Positions 1 to 10,864 of a stretch of DNA of 64,000 bases are shown here, in pieces; position 1 is the stretch's first letter, and every line of letters starts with the position of its first letter. The stretch spans positions 24,138,942 through 24,202,941 of the forward strand of contig NC_080078.1 in the NCBI RefSeq assembly GCF_949987535.1, given 5' to 3'. The notes under the pieces were generated by a model that worked only from the letters and a program-made list of their open reading frames with translations, did no database searches and was not told where the DNA came from. The translations under genes and the position numbers were made by a program. The DNA comes from Balaenoptera acutorostrata. Lineage: Eukaryota > Chordata > Mammalia > Artiodactyla > Balaenopteridae.

Positions 1-155
1 TCTGACTCTTGGCACCTCTGCCTTGACATGCTGACTTGAGGACCTGTTGTGTATATTTCTGTTCCTAATCTTGTCTTTGTCTTGTGTCAGGGTCAGTGGA
101 AGCGGGGAATGGCTGAGAAGTCTCTTCTTTCTGAGACAGAAGGAGGAGAAATGAT

Positions 156-312
156 GCTGAGCTTTGAATTTCAATTCCTTCTATGCCCATGCTGGCTGTG
201 TGACCTTGGACACTCAACCTCCTAAGCCCTCTGAGCCTCTAATTCCCCATCTGCAAAATGGGTGTATAAATAGCACCTTCCCTAATAGGATGTGGTGTTC
301 ATTAAGTGAAAA
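156..312 (+). repeat. MIR fragment
   Basis: Matches the MIR core and 3' half as remembered: a 'ctggctgtgtgaccttgga' core followed by 'ctctgagcctc' and 'tctgcaaaatgggtgta'. It is diverged, as expected for an ancient tRNA-derived SINE. It lies directly upstream of the younger CHR SINE. Confidence 0.8.
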
Positions 313-317
313 ATATA

Positions 318-605
318 GGGGCTTCCCTGGTGGCGCAGTGGTTGAGAGTCTACCTGCTAGTGCGGGGAACGCGGGTTCGAGCCCTGGTCTGGGAGGATCC
401 CACATGCCACGGAGCAACTAGGCCCGTGGGCCACGGCTGCTGAGCCTGCGCGTCTGGGGTCTGTGCTCTGCAGCCGGGGGGGGGCCGTGATAGTGAGAGG
501 CCCGCGCACCGCGGTGGGGAGTGGCCCCCGCTTGCCGCGGCTGGCGGGAGCCCTCGCACAGAGGCGAAGACCCAGCACAACCAAATAAATAAATAAATAA
601 ATAAT
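318..605 (+). mobile_element. CHR-type tRNA-derived SINE
   Basis: Starts 'gggcttccctggtggcgcag', carries a pol III B-box-like 'gggttcgagccc' near 373, has the CHR body and ends in (aaat)n. The GC-rich middle (about 430-545) has many CpGs, consistent with a relatively young copy. An AT dinucleotide run follows at 622-642. Confidence 0.92.
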
Positions 606-1719
606 AATTAAAGGTTTAAAAAATATATATATATATATATATAAAGTACTTTGCTCAGTGCCTAGTAAAAAGATGTCAGGATTCGGCATTGCTGATTTTA
701 AATTATTGTAATACTGCTATCTAAATTGTCACGATGACTATTAGAAGGAAAAACGTGGAGAAAAAATTCCGTCCATGCAGCTGCTATGAATCACAAAATG
801 AGCCAAGAAAGAATGAAAAGTATCACCCTTAAATCATGGATGAAACTAGAACTGAAGAAATCTCAGAGCTGAAAGGGACCTTAAATCCTACGTAAACCCA
901 CTCATTGTGTAAATGGGGAAACCGAGGCCCAGGGAAGTGATATGATCTACCTGGTTTTAAAGAAAAACCTGAAACAGCTTCTAGGTTCCAGAGAGAAGAA
1001 AACAGAGGTATTTGCAGGCAGGTGGTTCCAGACCCACCCTGGATCCCACACTCCGTGGCTGCTCACGTCCCTTATATGAAATGGCCTTCATGGCTACGGA
1101 TGCAGGGGACCAACTGTAATTTGAGGAAGTTTTGCAAAAGTTGAAAAGAGAATGGGTATGTTTGTGGAGTGGCCTGTGGGGAGGGGGAAGGGGAGGAAGC
1201 AGGGGCGTGTAGACTGCTTTGGGCTCCTGCAAGGGCTGAGATCACTCCTGAACAGCCTGATGAAACGTGGGGATCCCTCCACAGTGAGGAGTTCAGGAGG
1301 ATCGTGAAGCAGCTGGGATGGGTTTTGGTAGCTTCGTGCAGCTTTTTCAGAAATGCGGGAGCGTGCTCAATCCAGAGGTGGACTGCAGGGGACAGCGACG
1401 AGGCGGGGTTCCACGAGGCGGGGGGTCTCTGTGCAGGTGGAGGCGTCACCTTGTGAACCGAACCTGCAAACTGGGCAGCTGCCAAGTCTGCTCCCACTGG
1501 TAAAGATCAAGATTTTCTTTCCTTTTTATTTGCAGTGTTTATCACACCCACACTCTAAGTCGTCCAGCTTCCCTTCCAGAACCGTCTGCCTTGGCAAACT
1601 AAATTAGCAACCAAAAGAGTTTAGCTCTTGTGGGAAAGAACAAAATCATTTTTACAGCACATATCAACACGTGAAAGCCTCAACGTGCCCCTGACTCACT
1701 CAGGGCACGTGGATGTTGA

Positions 1720-2105
1720 CTGGAGCAGGGCTCTCCCTGCACCTCTGGGCCTCGGGCGCCCCAGCTGTAAAATGGGCCGGTGACAGCAGCTGCCTTAGAG
1801 CAGTGGTTCTCAGTGGAAGGGGAAGGGGTGGATTATGTTTGGCAATGTCTGGAGATACTTTGGGTTGTCACAGCTGGGGAGAGGACTGCTAATGGCATCC
1901 AGTGGGCAGAGGCCAGGGGTGCTGCTGGACATCCTGCAGTGCTCAGATCAGCCCCCATAACACGGAACGATCTGGCCCCAAGTGTCAGCAGCGCGGAGGG
2001 TGAGAAACCCCATTCTAGTGGGTTGCTATGAAGATTAAGTGAGTTAATCCATGTGATATGCTTAGCCCTGGGCCATGCACATAGTAGGTGCTTCATAAAG
2101 CAGTG
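1720..2105 (+). repeat. MIR interrupted by a MER20 element
   Basis: The MIR 3' portion is visible on both sides: 'ccccagctgtaaaatgggcc' at about 1758, and 'gattaagtgagttaatcc' through 'catagtaggtgcttc' at 2032-2096. The MER20 at 1800-2012 sits between them, so it inserted into this MIR. Confidence 0.65.
1800..2012 (+). mobile_element. MER20 (hAT-type DNA transposon fragment)
   Basis: Begins 'cagtggttctcag', contains 'tttggcaatgtctggagata' and 'gctgctggacatcctgcagt', and ends with a 'gagaaacccc' terminal sequence. This fits the MER20 consensus I remember. It is non-autonomous and carries no coding sequence. The flanking octamers are only partly alike, so the target duplication is decayed. Confidence 0.85.
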
Positions 2106-2269
2106 GTACTCTCCATGTTCCTTCAACGCCTTGAACCCATCGGTGCCTCTCATCATGCTTTTGTTTTGCCAGTTGTGTTTCCCTAACCTGAATTGCCATG
2201 GCAGTCGGCACCACAGAAGCAGACAGATATTGATGTCAAAATATGCACTCTTTTTACACGGATGCTGAA

Positions 2270-3130
2270 ATAAGATATGGAGACAGAGTTTTGGAGGAGA
2301 AAGAGTGGCTTTATTCTTTGCCAGACAAAAAGGGAACACAGCAGGCTAGTGCCTCAAGAACTGTGCCCCCCTCTTCGGGGAATTAGGAGAGGTCTTTTTT
2401 TTTTCCCCTCCTTGGGATGTATAGCTAAGTGTGCATTTCTCTTTGACATTTTATTTATTTGGTTGCTCTGGGTCTTAGTTGCGGCAGGCAGGCTCCTTAG
2501 TTGTGGCATGGGAACTCTTAGTTGTGGCACGCATGTGGGATCTAATTCCCTGACCAGGGATCGAACCCGGGCCCCCTGCATTGGGAGCATGGAGTCTTAA
2601 CCACTTTGCCACCAGGGGAGTCCCAGGAGAGGTCTTATAGTCTGAGGTCTGGGATAGGTGATAAGGATCAAAGCAGTGACGGCCTTGTATTCTTTTTTTT
2701 TGCAAAAATTTAAAACAGTCACAGCTGGCGTCAGGCAGCCCAGTAATTAGGTCTGTTCATCTCTGGGTTATCACTGGTGACCTTCTTTCTGAAATGAAGA
2801 ATGCTACAAGGGGTAAATTGTTACAAGAGAGTGTAGGGGATGTAAATACCAGGTGCAGGATGTAATTCACATGAGTCAGAGAGTGTTTAAGGAGTTAGCT
2901 TTGTGAAGGAGGAGTATCAGTTACAGTAAAACTAGGATTGCTTAACTCTTTCAGGCCAGTTTATGTTGTTTCCCTAGCTTACCCATTGTTCCTCTCTTTT
3001 CCTTGTTTGTCAGAAAAGAAAAAAACCTCATTTCTATTTTTGCTGCAACATGACAAGGACACAGGAGCTTGTACATGGTTTCAATATGTTGGTGATTCTT
3101 TAGAGATAAATTTCAGAAAGTAGAATACGC
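2270..3130. repeat. Probable old LTR-type repeat hosting a SINE
   Basis: The sequence on both sides of the SINE (about 2270-2396 and 2637-3130) reads as one older element, with 'agagtggctttattctttgcc' resembling an antisense LTR polyadenylation region. I cannot name the family. No open frame of interest was seen. Confidence 0.4.
2397..2624 (-). mobile_element. CHR-type SINE with possible 3' transduced segment
   Basis: On the minus strand it starts 'gggactcccctggtggc' and carries the B-box 'gggttcgatccc'. It is bounded by a perfect 12-bp target-site duplication 'aggagaggtctt' at 2385-2396 and 2625-2636. Read on the minus strand, the SINE body ends in an (aaat)n tail near 2447-2460, but about 44 further bases (2404-2447) precede a second A-tract (2397-2403) that abuts the duplication. 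Confidence 0.9.
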
Positions 3131-3396
3131 CAGGTGTGTCCACGCCCTGTCTGAGGATAGAGCTGGACTTCAGTGACTCACTGGTCCACACGGAGGGTGA
3201 TCCTTGGAGACTGTAGCCGTCAGGGTGCCTGAGGTTTGTCGAGGTTAGAGAGAACAGTGTGACAGGGCACAGAGCACGTTCCTGGCATGCCTGGTGCTGT
3301 ACTCTGATCCCTGGGGGAGGGGCACTAAAGGGGTTTTGTGTGAGTAAATTTTCTACTCGCCAAACGCGTTCCCCTTAAACTTTAAAAAAGGCTTTA

Positions 3397-3740
3397 GAGA
3401 CTCCCCTGGTGACGCAGTGGTTAAGAATCCACCTGCCAACGCAGGGGACGCAGATTCGATCCCTGGTCCAGGAAGATCCCACATGCTGCGGAGCAACTAA
3501 ACCCGTGCGCCACAACTACTGCGCCTGCGCTCTAGAGCCCGCGAGCCACAACTACTGAGCCCGTGTGCCACAACTACTGAAGCCCGTGCGCCTAGAGCCC
3601 GTGCTCCGCAACAAGAGAAGCCACTGCAATGAGAAGCCCGCGCACCGCAACGAAGAGTAGACCCCGCTCACCGCAACTAAAGAAAGCCTGCACACAGCAA
3701 AGAAGACCCAACGCAGCCAAAAATAAATAAATTTATTTTT
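3397..3740 (+). mobile_element. CHR-type tRNA-derived SINE
   Basis: A long copy with the tandemly repeated 'cacaactactgagcc' body and a 'ccaaaaataaataaa' tail. It is flanked by a perfect 16-bp target-site duplication 'tttaaaaaaggcttta' at 3381-3396 and 3741-3756, which fixes both ends. Confidence 0.95.
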
Positions 3741-4139
3741 TTTAAAAAAGGCTTTAAAGTTTTAACTGTTTGATAGAAAACTGTTTGTACTTCCTTTGAC
3801 CCATTAACCAGGATGTTGAGCTTTCTTACTGATTCAGACTCTTAATTATAAAAATAAATGATCACACAGTGAATTTCCCCGGGCTCTATGAAGGAGAAAA
3901 GGGTTGTTTGCCCCTTCATCAAATGGCCCCGGTTCTGTTGTACTTTTTTAAGTTCTGGTATCTGTCTGGTAGTCACAGTCTACCAGATTAATTTAAATTA
4001 CACCAGATGGGGAAACCACATGACCAAGTTTATTTGAATTATGTCTAAAGCCATGAAGAATAAATAGGATCTAAGAGGAAGTGTGAGGTGCCCTCTTCAC
4101 AGGTTTTGTGCGTGGACTTTGTGCCATCTATGCCTTTTT

Positions 4140-4206
4140 TTTTAAATTGAAGTATAGTTAATTTACAATGTTGTATTAGTTTCAAGTGTACAGCCAAGTG
4201 ATTCAG

Positions 4207-4240
<34 letters not shown>

Positions 4241-4319
4241 TCTTTTTCAGATTTTCCATTATGGGTTATTACAAGATATTGAGCATAGTTCCCTGTGCTA
4301 TACAGTAGGTCCTTGTTGA
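4140..4319 (-). mobile_element. L1 3' end, 5'-truncated, with CA repeat
   Basis: On the minus strand this is the L1 3'UTR, with 'gtatagcacagggaactatg' read from the right end and a poly-A tail at the left end. It is flanked by a 15-bp duplication 'catctatgccttttt' at 4125-4139 and 4320-4334. A (CA)n run occupies about 4211-4239. Confidence 0.85.
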
Positions 4320-5078
4320 CATCTATGCCTTTTTGTCACTCTCTGGTTTGTAAAGGTTGTTTTGAAGTTCCCGCCAGATGATGAGGGTAAATTAGAGCCT
4401 ATACATTTTGCAGGTATATACTGTTGACTGCAGTAAGACAAGTCCCCCATAACAGCCAGTGGGGATATTTGGGGTGCCTCACAACAAAATTTCTAGATGT
4501 TATTGTTTCTAAAGAGGAGAAATGTAGGGATCTAGTTGTGAGGAATTTGCTTCCTTTACAGGTTTTTTGCTGCAAGTACTGCGAGTGTCTCACCAGCTTG
4601 CTCAGAGACTTGGCTTCCCTATCTACAAAGTGGAGTGGTCAGGGGTATCTGGTCTCCTGTCTCTGAGCCCCTTTCTGGATTCAATAAATATCCAGTCTTA
4701 ATTCCCTATTCTCACACTCCCTAGAATTTACAGTGATGGCAAATCTTGATACTCTCCCAGGCAACTTTTATGATAGAAGTCATTAGTTTTATTCAGCTTG
4801 TTATAATTTGCATTTTAAATGTATGGTTTTTAAAAGACTGTCAAGATTGCCATAACTTTACCAAGTGATTTGCAAGTCCCAAAGCCTGCCAATTAGGTCA
4901 GATGGCCATAGCAGCAACTGCTTCCCAGCAGAAGGGCTGAATCACTGAGGAGCGACCACCTTTCAAGTGCTGAGTGATTTACCAAGCCAAGTTACTTTGC
5001 ACATTGGGATAAGGAACGTAGGCTATCAGATTTCCGTTCATCCTTCTGCCCCTTCTGGTGATTTCGATGTTGATTGTC

Positions 5079-5228
5079 TAATATCGACTTATTTTTTCCT
5101 CTGTTTTCTTTCCAAAATAATATATTCTTGTAAGAAGTTCAAACTGTACATACTAATATCGACTTATTTTTTCCTTTGTTTTCTTTCCAAAATAATATAT
5201 TCTTGTAAGAAGTTCAAACTGTACATAC
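5079..5228. repeat. 75-bp tandem duplication, two copies
   Basis: Copy 1 is 5079-5153 and copy 2 is 5154-5228. They differ at one base only (C at 5101, T at 5176). Because 75 is a multiple of three, the chance reading frame across it repeats 25 residues exactly. It lies within an old antisense L1-like stretch and is not a gene. Confidence 0.97.
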
Positions 5229-5515
5229 TTACATAATAAGTAGAGAAAGTGGCAAGTTCTCCGTTTCCTCTCTCTAGAGAGAGCTACTCTTAACAATTTT
5301 GTGAATATTCTTCCAGATACTGTTTTCTATTCTATATGTTAACATTTTCTTAAGCAAAAAGAGATTGTGTTTACGTATACTGTTTTGCAACTTGATTTTG
5401 TCTCCTAGCAATATGTCTTGGAGATGTTTCCATCTTGTATATATAGGTCTGTCTCATTTCTTACCATGGTTCTGGTTTCCATGGTATTGTCACATCAGAA
5501 ATTATTTGATTAGTT
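5079..5515 (-). mobile_element. Old antisense L1 fragment
   Basis: Resembles the 3' region of an ancient L1 in reverse: 'caatatgtcttggagatgtt' and 'aggtctgtctcatttctta'. The same element seems to resume at about 6540-6600 and 6830-6960 ('atccctagaagtagaattgc'), broken by later insertions. Very diverged. Confidence 0.55.
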
Positions 5516-5524
5516 CTGTCCAGT

Positions 5525-6250
5525 CTTAGTTCGGGTGCTCCCAAATCTGATCCTAAGACAAAGACGTGGATGCAAGCAGGCTACTAGGAAGGGGATCCCA
5601 GGAAACACCAATAAGAGGCTGGGGAAGTGAGACCAGGAAGGGAGGCAGGCCAATCAAGGACGATTTTTAAAATTTTTAATTAATTAATTAATTAGTTTAT
5701 CTATTTATTTTTGTCTGTGTTGGGTCTTTGTTGATGTGCACGGGCTTTCTCTAGCTGTGGCAAGCGGGGGCTACTCTTCATTGCGGTGTGTGGGCGTCTC
5801 ATTGTTGTGACTTCTCGTTGGCAGAGCACGGGCTCTAGGCACACGGGCTTCAGGAGTTGTGGCACACAGGCTCAGTAGTTGTGGCTTGTGGGCTCTAGAG
5901 CGCAGGCTCAGTAGTTGTGGCACACGGGCATAGTCCACGGCATGTGGAATCTTCCCGGACCAGGGCTTGAACCCGTGTCCCCTGCATTGGCAGGCGGATT
6001 CTTAATCACTGCGCCACCAGGGAAGCCCCCAATCAAGGACGATTGATGCGTGGGTAACTGCAGCTCGGGAGGGCCCCAGGACCACCGTCAGGTTCAGTGA
6101 TTCTCTAGAAGGGCTCACAGAACTCAGAAAAGCTGTTATACTCCTGGTTACGTTTTTTTGAAGTGAAAGGATACAGACTCAAATCAGCAAAAGGCAGAGT
6201 CCAGGAGAGACCGGCCGTCGGTTTCCAGTTGTGTATGGACAGCACTTAAT
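5525..6250. repeat. Unclassified old repeat split by a SINE
   Basis: Flanks of the SINE at 5525-5665 and 6029-6250 read as one older interspersed repeat. 'atcctaagacaaagacgtgg' near 5550 resembles 'agcctaagacaaggatgtat' near 50680. I cannot name the family. Confidence 0.4.
5666..6028 (-). mobile_element. CHR-type tRNA-derived SINE
   Basis: Full-length body on the minus strand, with tail 'ttaattaattaattaatt' at the left and head 'ccaccagggaagcc' at the right. It is bounded by a perfect 16-bp target duplication 'ccaatcaaggacgatt' at 5650-5665 and 6029-6044. Confidence 0.96.
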
Positions 6251-6600
6251 TCTCCCAGTAACGACATGTGGCAGCATGCTCGGAGGATCACCAACCAGGG
6301 AAGAGCACTGAAGCCTTGGTGTTTAGGATTTGGATTGACCCTAGTCCCCAGCCTTTTCAGAGGTCACATTTCTATTGAGTGGCCCAAGGCCCCTACCAGA
6401 AGTCACATTGTCAGCATACACTGGCATGTCCCAGGCAGAGAGCACCGGGCGCTCATGGTAGGATGCCAGCAACAGAAGCTATGGGTAGCCCCTGGGGTGG
6501 GCTGAGGGGGCAGGCAGGGCACCAACAAGCCTCAGCCACACTTCATCATGAAGTGTTTTTGTTATTTCCATTTTTCATTCTCACAAATGATGTTCTAGAG

Positions 6601-6823
6601 CAGGGGTTGGCACACTTCTTTGTAAAGGGCCAGCTAGTAAATATTTTCAGCTTTGCAGGCCACACAGCCTCTGCTGCAACTACTCAACTCTGCTGCTGTA
6701 GCACAAAAGCAGCTGCGGGCATTATGTAAATAAATGGGTTTGACTGGGTTCCAGTAAAACTTTATTTACAAAAAACCGGTACAGACCAGATTTGGCTTGA
6801 GGGCTCTAATTTGCCAACCCCTG
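6601..6823. mobile_element. hAT-type MITE
   Basis: Terminal inverted repeats 'caggggttggc' at the left and 'gccaacccctg' at the right. The inside has 'tttgtaaagggccagctagt' and 'aaactttatttacaaaa', the eutherian non-autonomous hAT family whose other copies here are at 14099 and 48113. No coding capacity. Confidence 0.85.
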
Positions 6824-8107
6824 GTACAGTGGATAATTCTTGTACGTTTATATTTGTCCATTTGAGCAGATAATTCTGTGGGACAGATCCCTAGAAGTAG
6901 AATTGCTGGATCTTGAGTAATGACATTCTTATTTTGAGCAGATATTGTGAACCTCCCCCAAAAGCTGAACGTGCTTCCTCTTTCACGAACAGTGCACAAG
7001 AACCTTTGAGATTTCCTTTCTTAGAACCACTTGCCAAGGAAGCAAAACCTACTAGGTTTTTTCTGCATTTGACTAGGATGTTTCTGCATTTTCATTTTTG
7101 AGCTTTGGAGAGGCAGAGGAAGATAGAACATTTTGCCCCCAGGAAAGAAAACCAAATGGGGCCTGAAATGGTCTCCTAATGTCTTACTTTAGATTTGAAG
7201 CCCATGGGGAAGGGGACTCTGGTAACTTGTTTTCATTTGGTGAAAATTAAACCTTACATTGCCCACTAGGTGTAGTTCAAGAGTCCTGAATGTTACCTAT
7301 TCAAAAAAGTTTTTTTTTTTTTCAGATGCATCAGAGAGCTTCTCAGCAATTTCCTTTATTAAGCAAAGATTCTGTTCCTAATTTTTCTCTTCTGTAAAGG
7401 ATTTTCATATAAATAAGGTCTACCTATGCATAGTGAACACTTTACCAAATGTACAAAAAATATACATGGTCCAATTTTTGTTCACGGAGCTGACAGGTAC
7501 AGGACACTCTTGATGGAGATGGCACAGCATTTCACTTAGCCTGGTTCACTCTGGGTCTTTTTTGGGTTTAAAGACGATGGGATTTTTGTTTTTGTTTTTC
7601 CACTTTTCTTTTTTTCCCCATATTTTTACATTTGGAATTCTTGATGTGAGCCCCACAGGGGAAAACAGAGATTTGTTAGCATTCAAGCTCTGTTTTGGGC
7701 TGCATGTTTTAGCTGGTTTGTTTGATAATGGGCATCCCTCCTGGGATCCAGTCTGGCTGTGCTCTGCTCACGCTGGGTGAATTTGTGATAGTCCCCATTC
7801 TGTAGTCTTTCATTTATAACACAGACACAGCCTACTTCCCCGTTAGTGAGATGGCATGCCTGGACTACCCACATGCAGATAAGGAATTAGGCAGAACTCG
7901 GCTGGGAAGATAAATCAAACTAACTATCTCATTAGGCTTGAAAGACACAAATTAAGCTTGCATAGGAATTAACAGCCTTCCAAAGAGACATGCAGTGCAA
8001 CAAGGGGAGGAGAAATTGCTGGAGCCCTTTCTCTCAGGAAACTTGCCCCTGTTGCCTAAGTCCCTTTTGTAAAAGGTCAAGAGGTAGAAATTGAGGATCA
8101 AAAGAGC

Positions 8108-8516
8108 AGTGTAGTGTTTATTGAGCACTTACTGAGTGCCAGGCACAGTGTGCATTATCTCACTGAAAGCTCTCAAAGTACTGTTAAGATTCCTGTGTAA
8201 CCGAGGAGGAAACTGAGTGTCACAGGGGCTCCTTTGCTTGTCTCAGGGTCTCAGAGCTGTTGAATGACAGAGCCAGGATTCACCTAGGATGTCTGGCCCC
8301 ATGGCCCAGTGGTTCTTATCTGGGATGAATTGATCCCCTGGGGATACCAGGCCATGTTTGGAGACTCTGGGGTTGTGACAGCTGGGGGCGGTGGGCGCTA
8401 CTGGGATCTGGTGGGTAGAGGCCTGAGGTGCTGCTGGACATCCTGCAGTGCACAGGACGCCCCACAAAGAATTATCCAGGCCCCAATGTCAACAGTGCCG
8501 GGCTTGAGAACCCTGG
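8108..8516. repeat. Antisense MIR followed by MER20
   Basis: 8108-8290 is a MIR read on the minus strand: 'ttattgagcacttactgagt', 'gtaaccgaggaggaaactga', 'acagagccaggatt'. 8308-8516 is a MER20 on the + strand: 'gctgctggacatcctgcagt', 'cacaaagaattatccagg', ending 'gcttgagaaccctgg'. Both are ancient and lie 0.3-0.7 kb before the SYT17 terminal exon. Confidence 0.85.
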
Positions 8517-8801
8517 TTTAAGTGCTCAGCTGGACTCCACTGGTGGCTGGCAGTTCCACCAGGACTGTCTGGCTGTAGTGCCCTGAGGACAGTGTGGTGA
8601 GTCTATGGGTCAGAAGTTTAAAGTTGCAACCAAGGGACTCGTGGGAGGATGATGAGGGAATCGGGGAATTCTCATGGTTGAAAGTAACAGTGTCCTGAAA
8701 GCGAGGACCTTGCATCTGCAGTTGAAGAGTGTGGAGACTAACGCCTCTGTCTTGCTCCTGCCTCCTGTCCTGCCCCCTCCTCCTCTCGCCCCTCTGGCTA
8801 G

Positions 8802-8998
8802 TGTTCGGCCACAACATGAAGAGCAGCAACGACTTCATCGGGAGGATCGTCATCGGCCAGTACTCTTCGGGCCCCTCAGAATCCAACCACTGGCGGCGGA
8901 TGCTCAGTGCCCACCGCACGGCCGCGGAGCAGTGGCACAGCCTGCGGTCCCGGGCCGAGTGTGACCGTGTGTCCCCTGCATCGCTGGAGGTGACCTGA
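8802..8998 (+). CDS. SYT17: Synaptotagmin-17 (B/K protein), terminal coding exon
   Basis: SYT17 is a tandem-C2-domain protein of the synaptotagmin-like family, peripheral to membranes and without the usual N-terminal transmembrane segment. This exon encodes the C-terminal 64-65 residues, the end of the C2B domain. The sequence runs from VFGHNMKSSNDFIGRIVIG through HWRRML and EQWHSL to DRVSPASLEVT and a TGA at 8996-8998. The WHxL-type motif (WHSL) is a known synaptotagmin C2B hallmark. The acceptor is a long pyrimidine tract ending in AG at 8800-8801. The exon enters after the first base of a codon (the Val). The frame is intact with no lesion. I place it by close resemblance to the mammalian SYT17 C-terminus and by the neighbouring CLEC19A. 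Upstream exons lie outside the window. Confidence 0.95.
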
Positions 8999-9107
8999 GG
9001 GCTGCGGGGAAGGCAGCTTTCATCTGTGAAGAAAGGAAGAAAACTTAGGACAAAAAATATGCCATATATGTATACTATTACATCCACACCTGCACACGCA
9101 CCCATCA

Positions 9108-9108
<1 letters not shown>

Positions 9109-9140
<32 letters not shown>
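9109..9140. repeat. (CA)n microsatellite in SYT17 3'UTR
   Basis: Roughly 16 uninterrupted CA units starting 111 bases after the SYT17 stop codon. Likely length-polymorphic; it would be transcribed in the mRNA. Confidence 0.95.
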
Positions 9141-9141
<1 letters not shown>

Positions 9142-10161
9142 CTCCTCTCAGAACTGAAAGGAAGCTGACCATTGATCACAAACTGGCCACCCTCAAGGAG
9201 CGAGGCCTGAGAACTTTCCAGAAGTCCCGTCCGTAGGTCATGAGCTGAGTGGGCTCTGCTCTGAGACTTATGGGCAGTGCTTGCTCTTGTGGATACCCCT
9301 GCCCCAAAATGCACTTTCAACCTCAGGCCAGAGAAAGGGCCTCCCCAAAGGTGCCAACCTCCGTGGAGACAAAATTTTCCAAGAGTTTGGCCAGCGTTGG
9401 GAGGCCTGACCCCCATGCCCAAAATGCACACCCACTGGGTGACTTCTGAATGGGCTGCCGTTCCTAGGGGGTTCTTCACACCTGGTACCTTTCCCCAAAG
9501 TGTAAGTACTCTGTCTTCTCTTTAGTGGATGTGATAAATAGATTAGACTATTTGGAGAAACCAAACGGCAACAAAAAATATTCCAGTGTAAGAAGGCTCT
9601 CCTGGCTTAATTGAACTCGTCCTTGTGTTAGCTTCTTTCTGGGGACTCCCTGTGCGTATGTATGCGGATGTTCTGGTGTGTGTGCCCTCAGGTGAGCACG
9701 TGTGTGCGCCTCCGTGTCCCCTTAGTGAGCAAGGCGCTGGGCCGGGACCTCAGTCCTGAGTACTCCCTTCTCTCTGCCTCGCCCATCAGTGAAGTTTCAC
9801 CCAGCGTCCTCCCGTCTGTCAAGACCCCACCTTCAGTAACAGCGTGTGTGTAAGTCAAGTAAATAAAATATGATAGAGCAGAAGTAACATTTTTTGACCG
9901 AATCATGGCGATTGTGACTCACAGAAGACCAGCAAAGGACAGTTGGAATAAAATGGCCACCACGGCTGCCGCATCCCCCATCCAAGACGATACCCCTTCT
10001 CGTCACACCCTGAGGATCGCCCTGTGTTTGTGTGTGAACCAAAGTCATTTCTCTCGTGCTAAGAAATTAGTGTAGTTAGAATAGATCTCTCTCTCTGTTG
10101 TATGCTTCTGTATCTTTTCCCACAGCATATTGTCTGGTATAATGGGGAGCTATTTATTGAA

Positions 10162-10167
10162 ATTAAA
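10162..10167 (+). terminator. SYT17: Candidate poly(A) signal of SYT17
   Basis: ATTAAA within 'gaaattaaagattatc', about 1.16 kb after the stop codon. An earlier AATAAA at 9862-9867 is an alternative. No transcript evidence is available from sequence alone. Confidence 0.4.
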
Positions 10168-10239
10168 GATTATCTATTTGTGCCATGCATTTGAGTTATC
10201 TTTTTCTTCATGAACATGGGCATGGAGGGTAGGAGGGTA

Positions 10240-10440
10240 TTTCAGTTCCTACCACTGTGTAACAGATCATCCCAACGACTCAAAGCACTGGTATTTATTA
10301 TGCTCACAGATTTTGTGGCTCCAGAATTCAGACCAGACACAGGGATGGCTCGTCTCTGTCCCATGATACCTACGGCCTCAGCTGGAAGACTCGAGGGCCA
10401 CAGTGGGTATAACCAGACAACCGGTCACACTGGACATTGT
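10240..10440. repeat. Old repeat of the 'tgtaacaaa' type, unnamed
   Basis: 'cctaccactgtgtaacagat' followed by 'actggtatttattatgctca'. It resembles the older element that hosts the L1 at 51.4 kb (51315-51377 and 56122-56540). Diverged, no coding capacity. Confidence 0.45.
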
Positions 10441-10808
10441 GGGTAAGATTAGTGTGTGGTCTGGGAAGGAAGAACAGTCGAAACGTTAAGATATATTCAT
10501 CTGACGACTGACAGGAGAACCCGTGCAAAGAGAAGACGAGGATTTATGTTAGGTTCCTCCCATTGCAAGCAACAGGAAATTAACACAAAATACTTTAAGC
10601 AACAAAGGAAGTCCTGGCTTCAGGCATAGCTGGATCCAGGGGCTCAGATGAAGTAATCAGGGCTTTGTTGATCACGCTATCTCCTGGACAGGCTCTCCCC
10701 ATTCAGTGAGCGTCATGGTTACCAGCAGCTTAATAGTTCCAACTCATACTTATCATCAAGACCCAGCTTAAACTACCACTTCCTGATTTTCCAAGACAGA
10801 AATGACAG

Positions 10809-10853
10809 CTCCCCACAAGAAGCTCCTCCCCACAAGAAGCTCCCCACAAGAAG
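10809..10853. repeat. 14-bp minisatellite, three copies
   Basis: The unit 'ctccccacaagaag' occurs at 10809-10822, 10826-10839 and 10840-10853, identical in all three. A 3-base spacer separates the first two. Confidence 0.95.
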
Positions 10854-10864
10854 CTTATATTTCT

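Larger units (their letters stand above)
1..8801 (+). other. SYT17: Presumed last intron of SYT17
   Basis: No coding exon is recognisable before 8802, so this stretch is inferred to be the final intron of SYT17 (its 5' end lies outside the window). It ends in a long pyrimidine tract at about 8745-8799 and an AG at 8800-8801. Most of it is repeats, listed separately. Stretches where I see nothing distinctive are about 646-1700, 3130-3380, 3757-4120, 4335-5075 and 6960-8105. A weak old piece with a 'gaaaccgaggccca' motif lies near 840-950, and a poly-T run near 7309. Confidence 0.7.
8999..10180 (+). other. SYT17: SYT17 3' untranslated region (end uncertain)
   Basis: The sequence following the stop codon is mostly not made of recognisable repeats. 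It contains a (CA)n run at about 9109-9140. Candidate poly(A) signals are AATAAA at 9862-9867 and ATTAAA at 10162-10167. I take the second as the likelier end because repeats begin at about 10240, but this is inference. Confidence 0.5.

Noticed and set aside
5079..5228. CRISPR-like or satellite repeat
   Set aside because: Only two directly adjoining copies with no spacers, in a mammalian genome. It is a simple tandem duplication.
8518..9141. 207-codon antisense open frame
   Set aside because: It is the shadow of the SYT17 terminal exon plus the CA repeat (which reads as a Val-Cys run) and has no splice or homology support.
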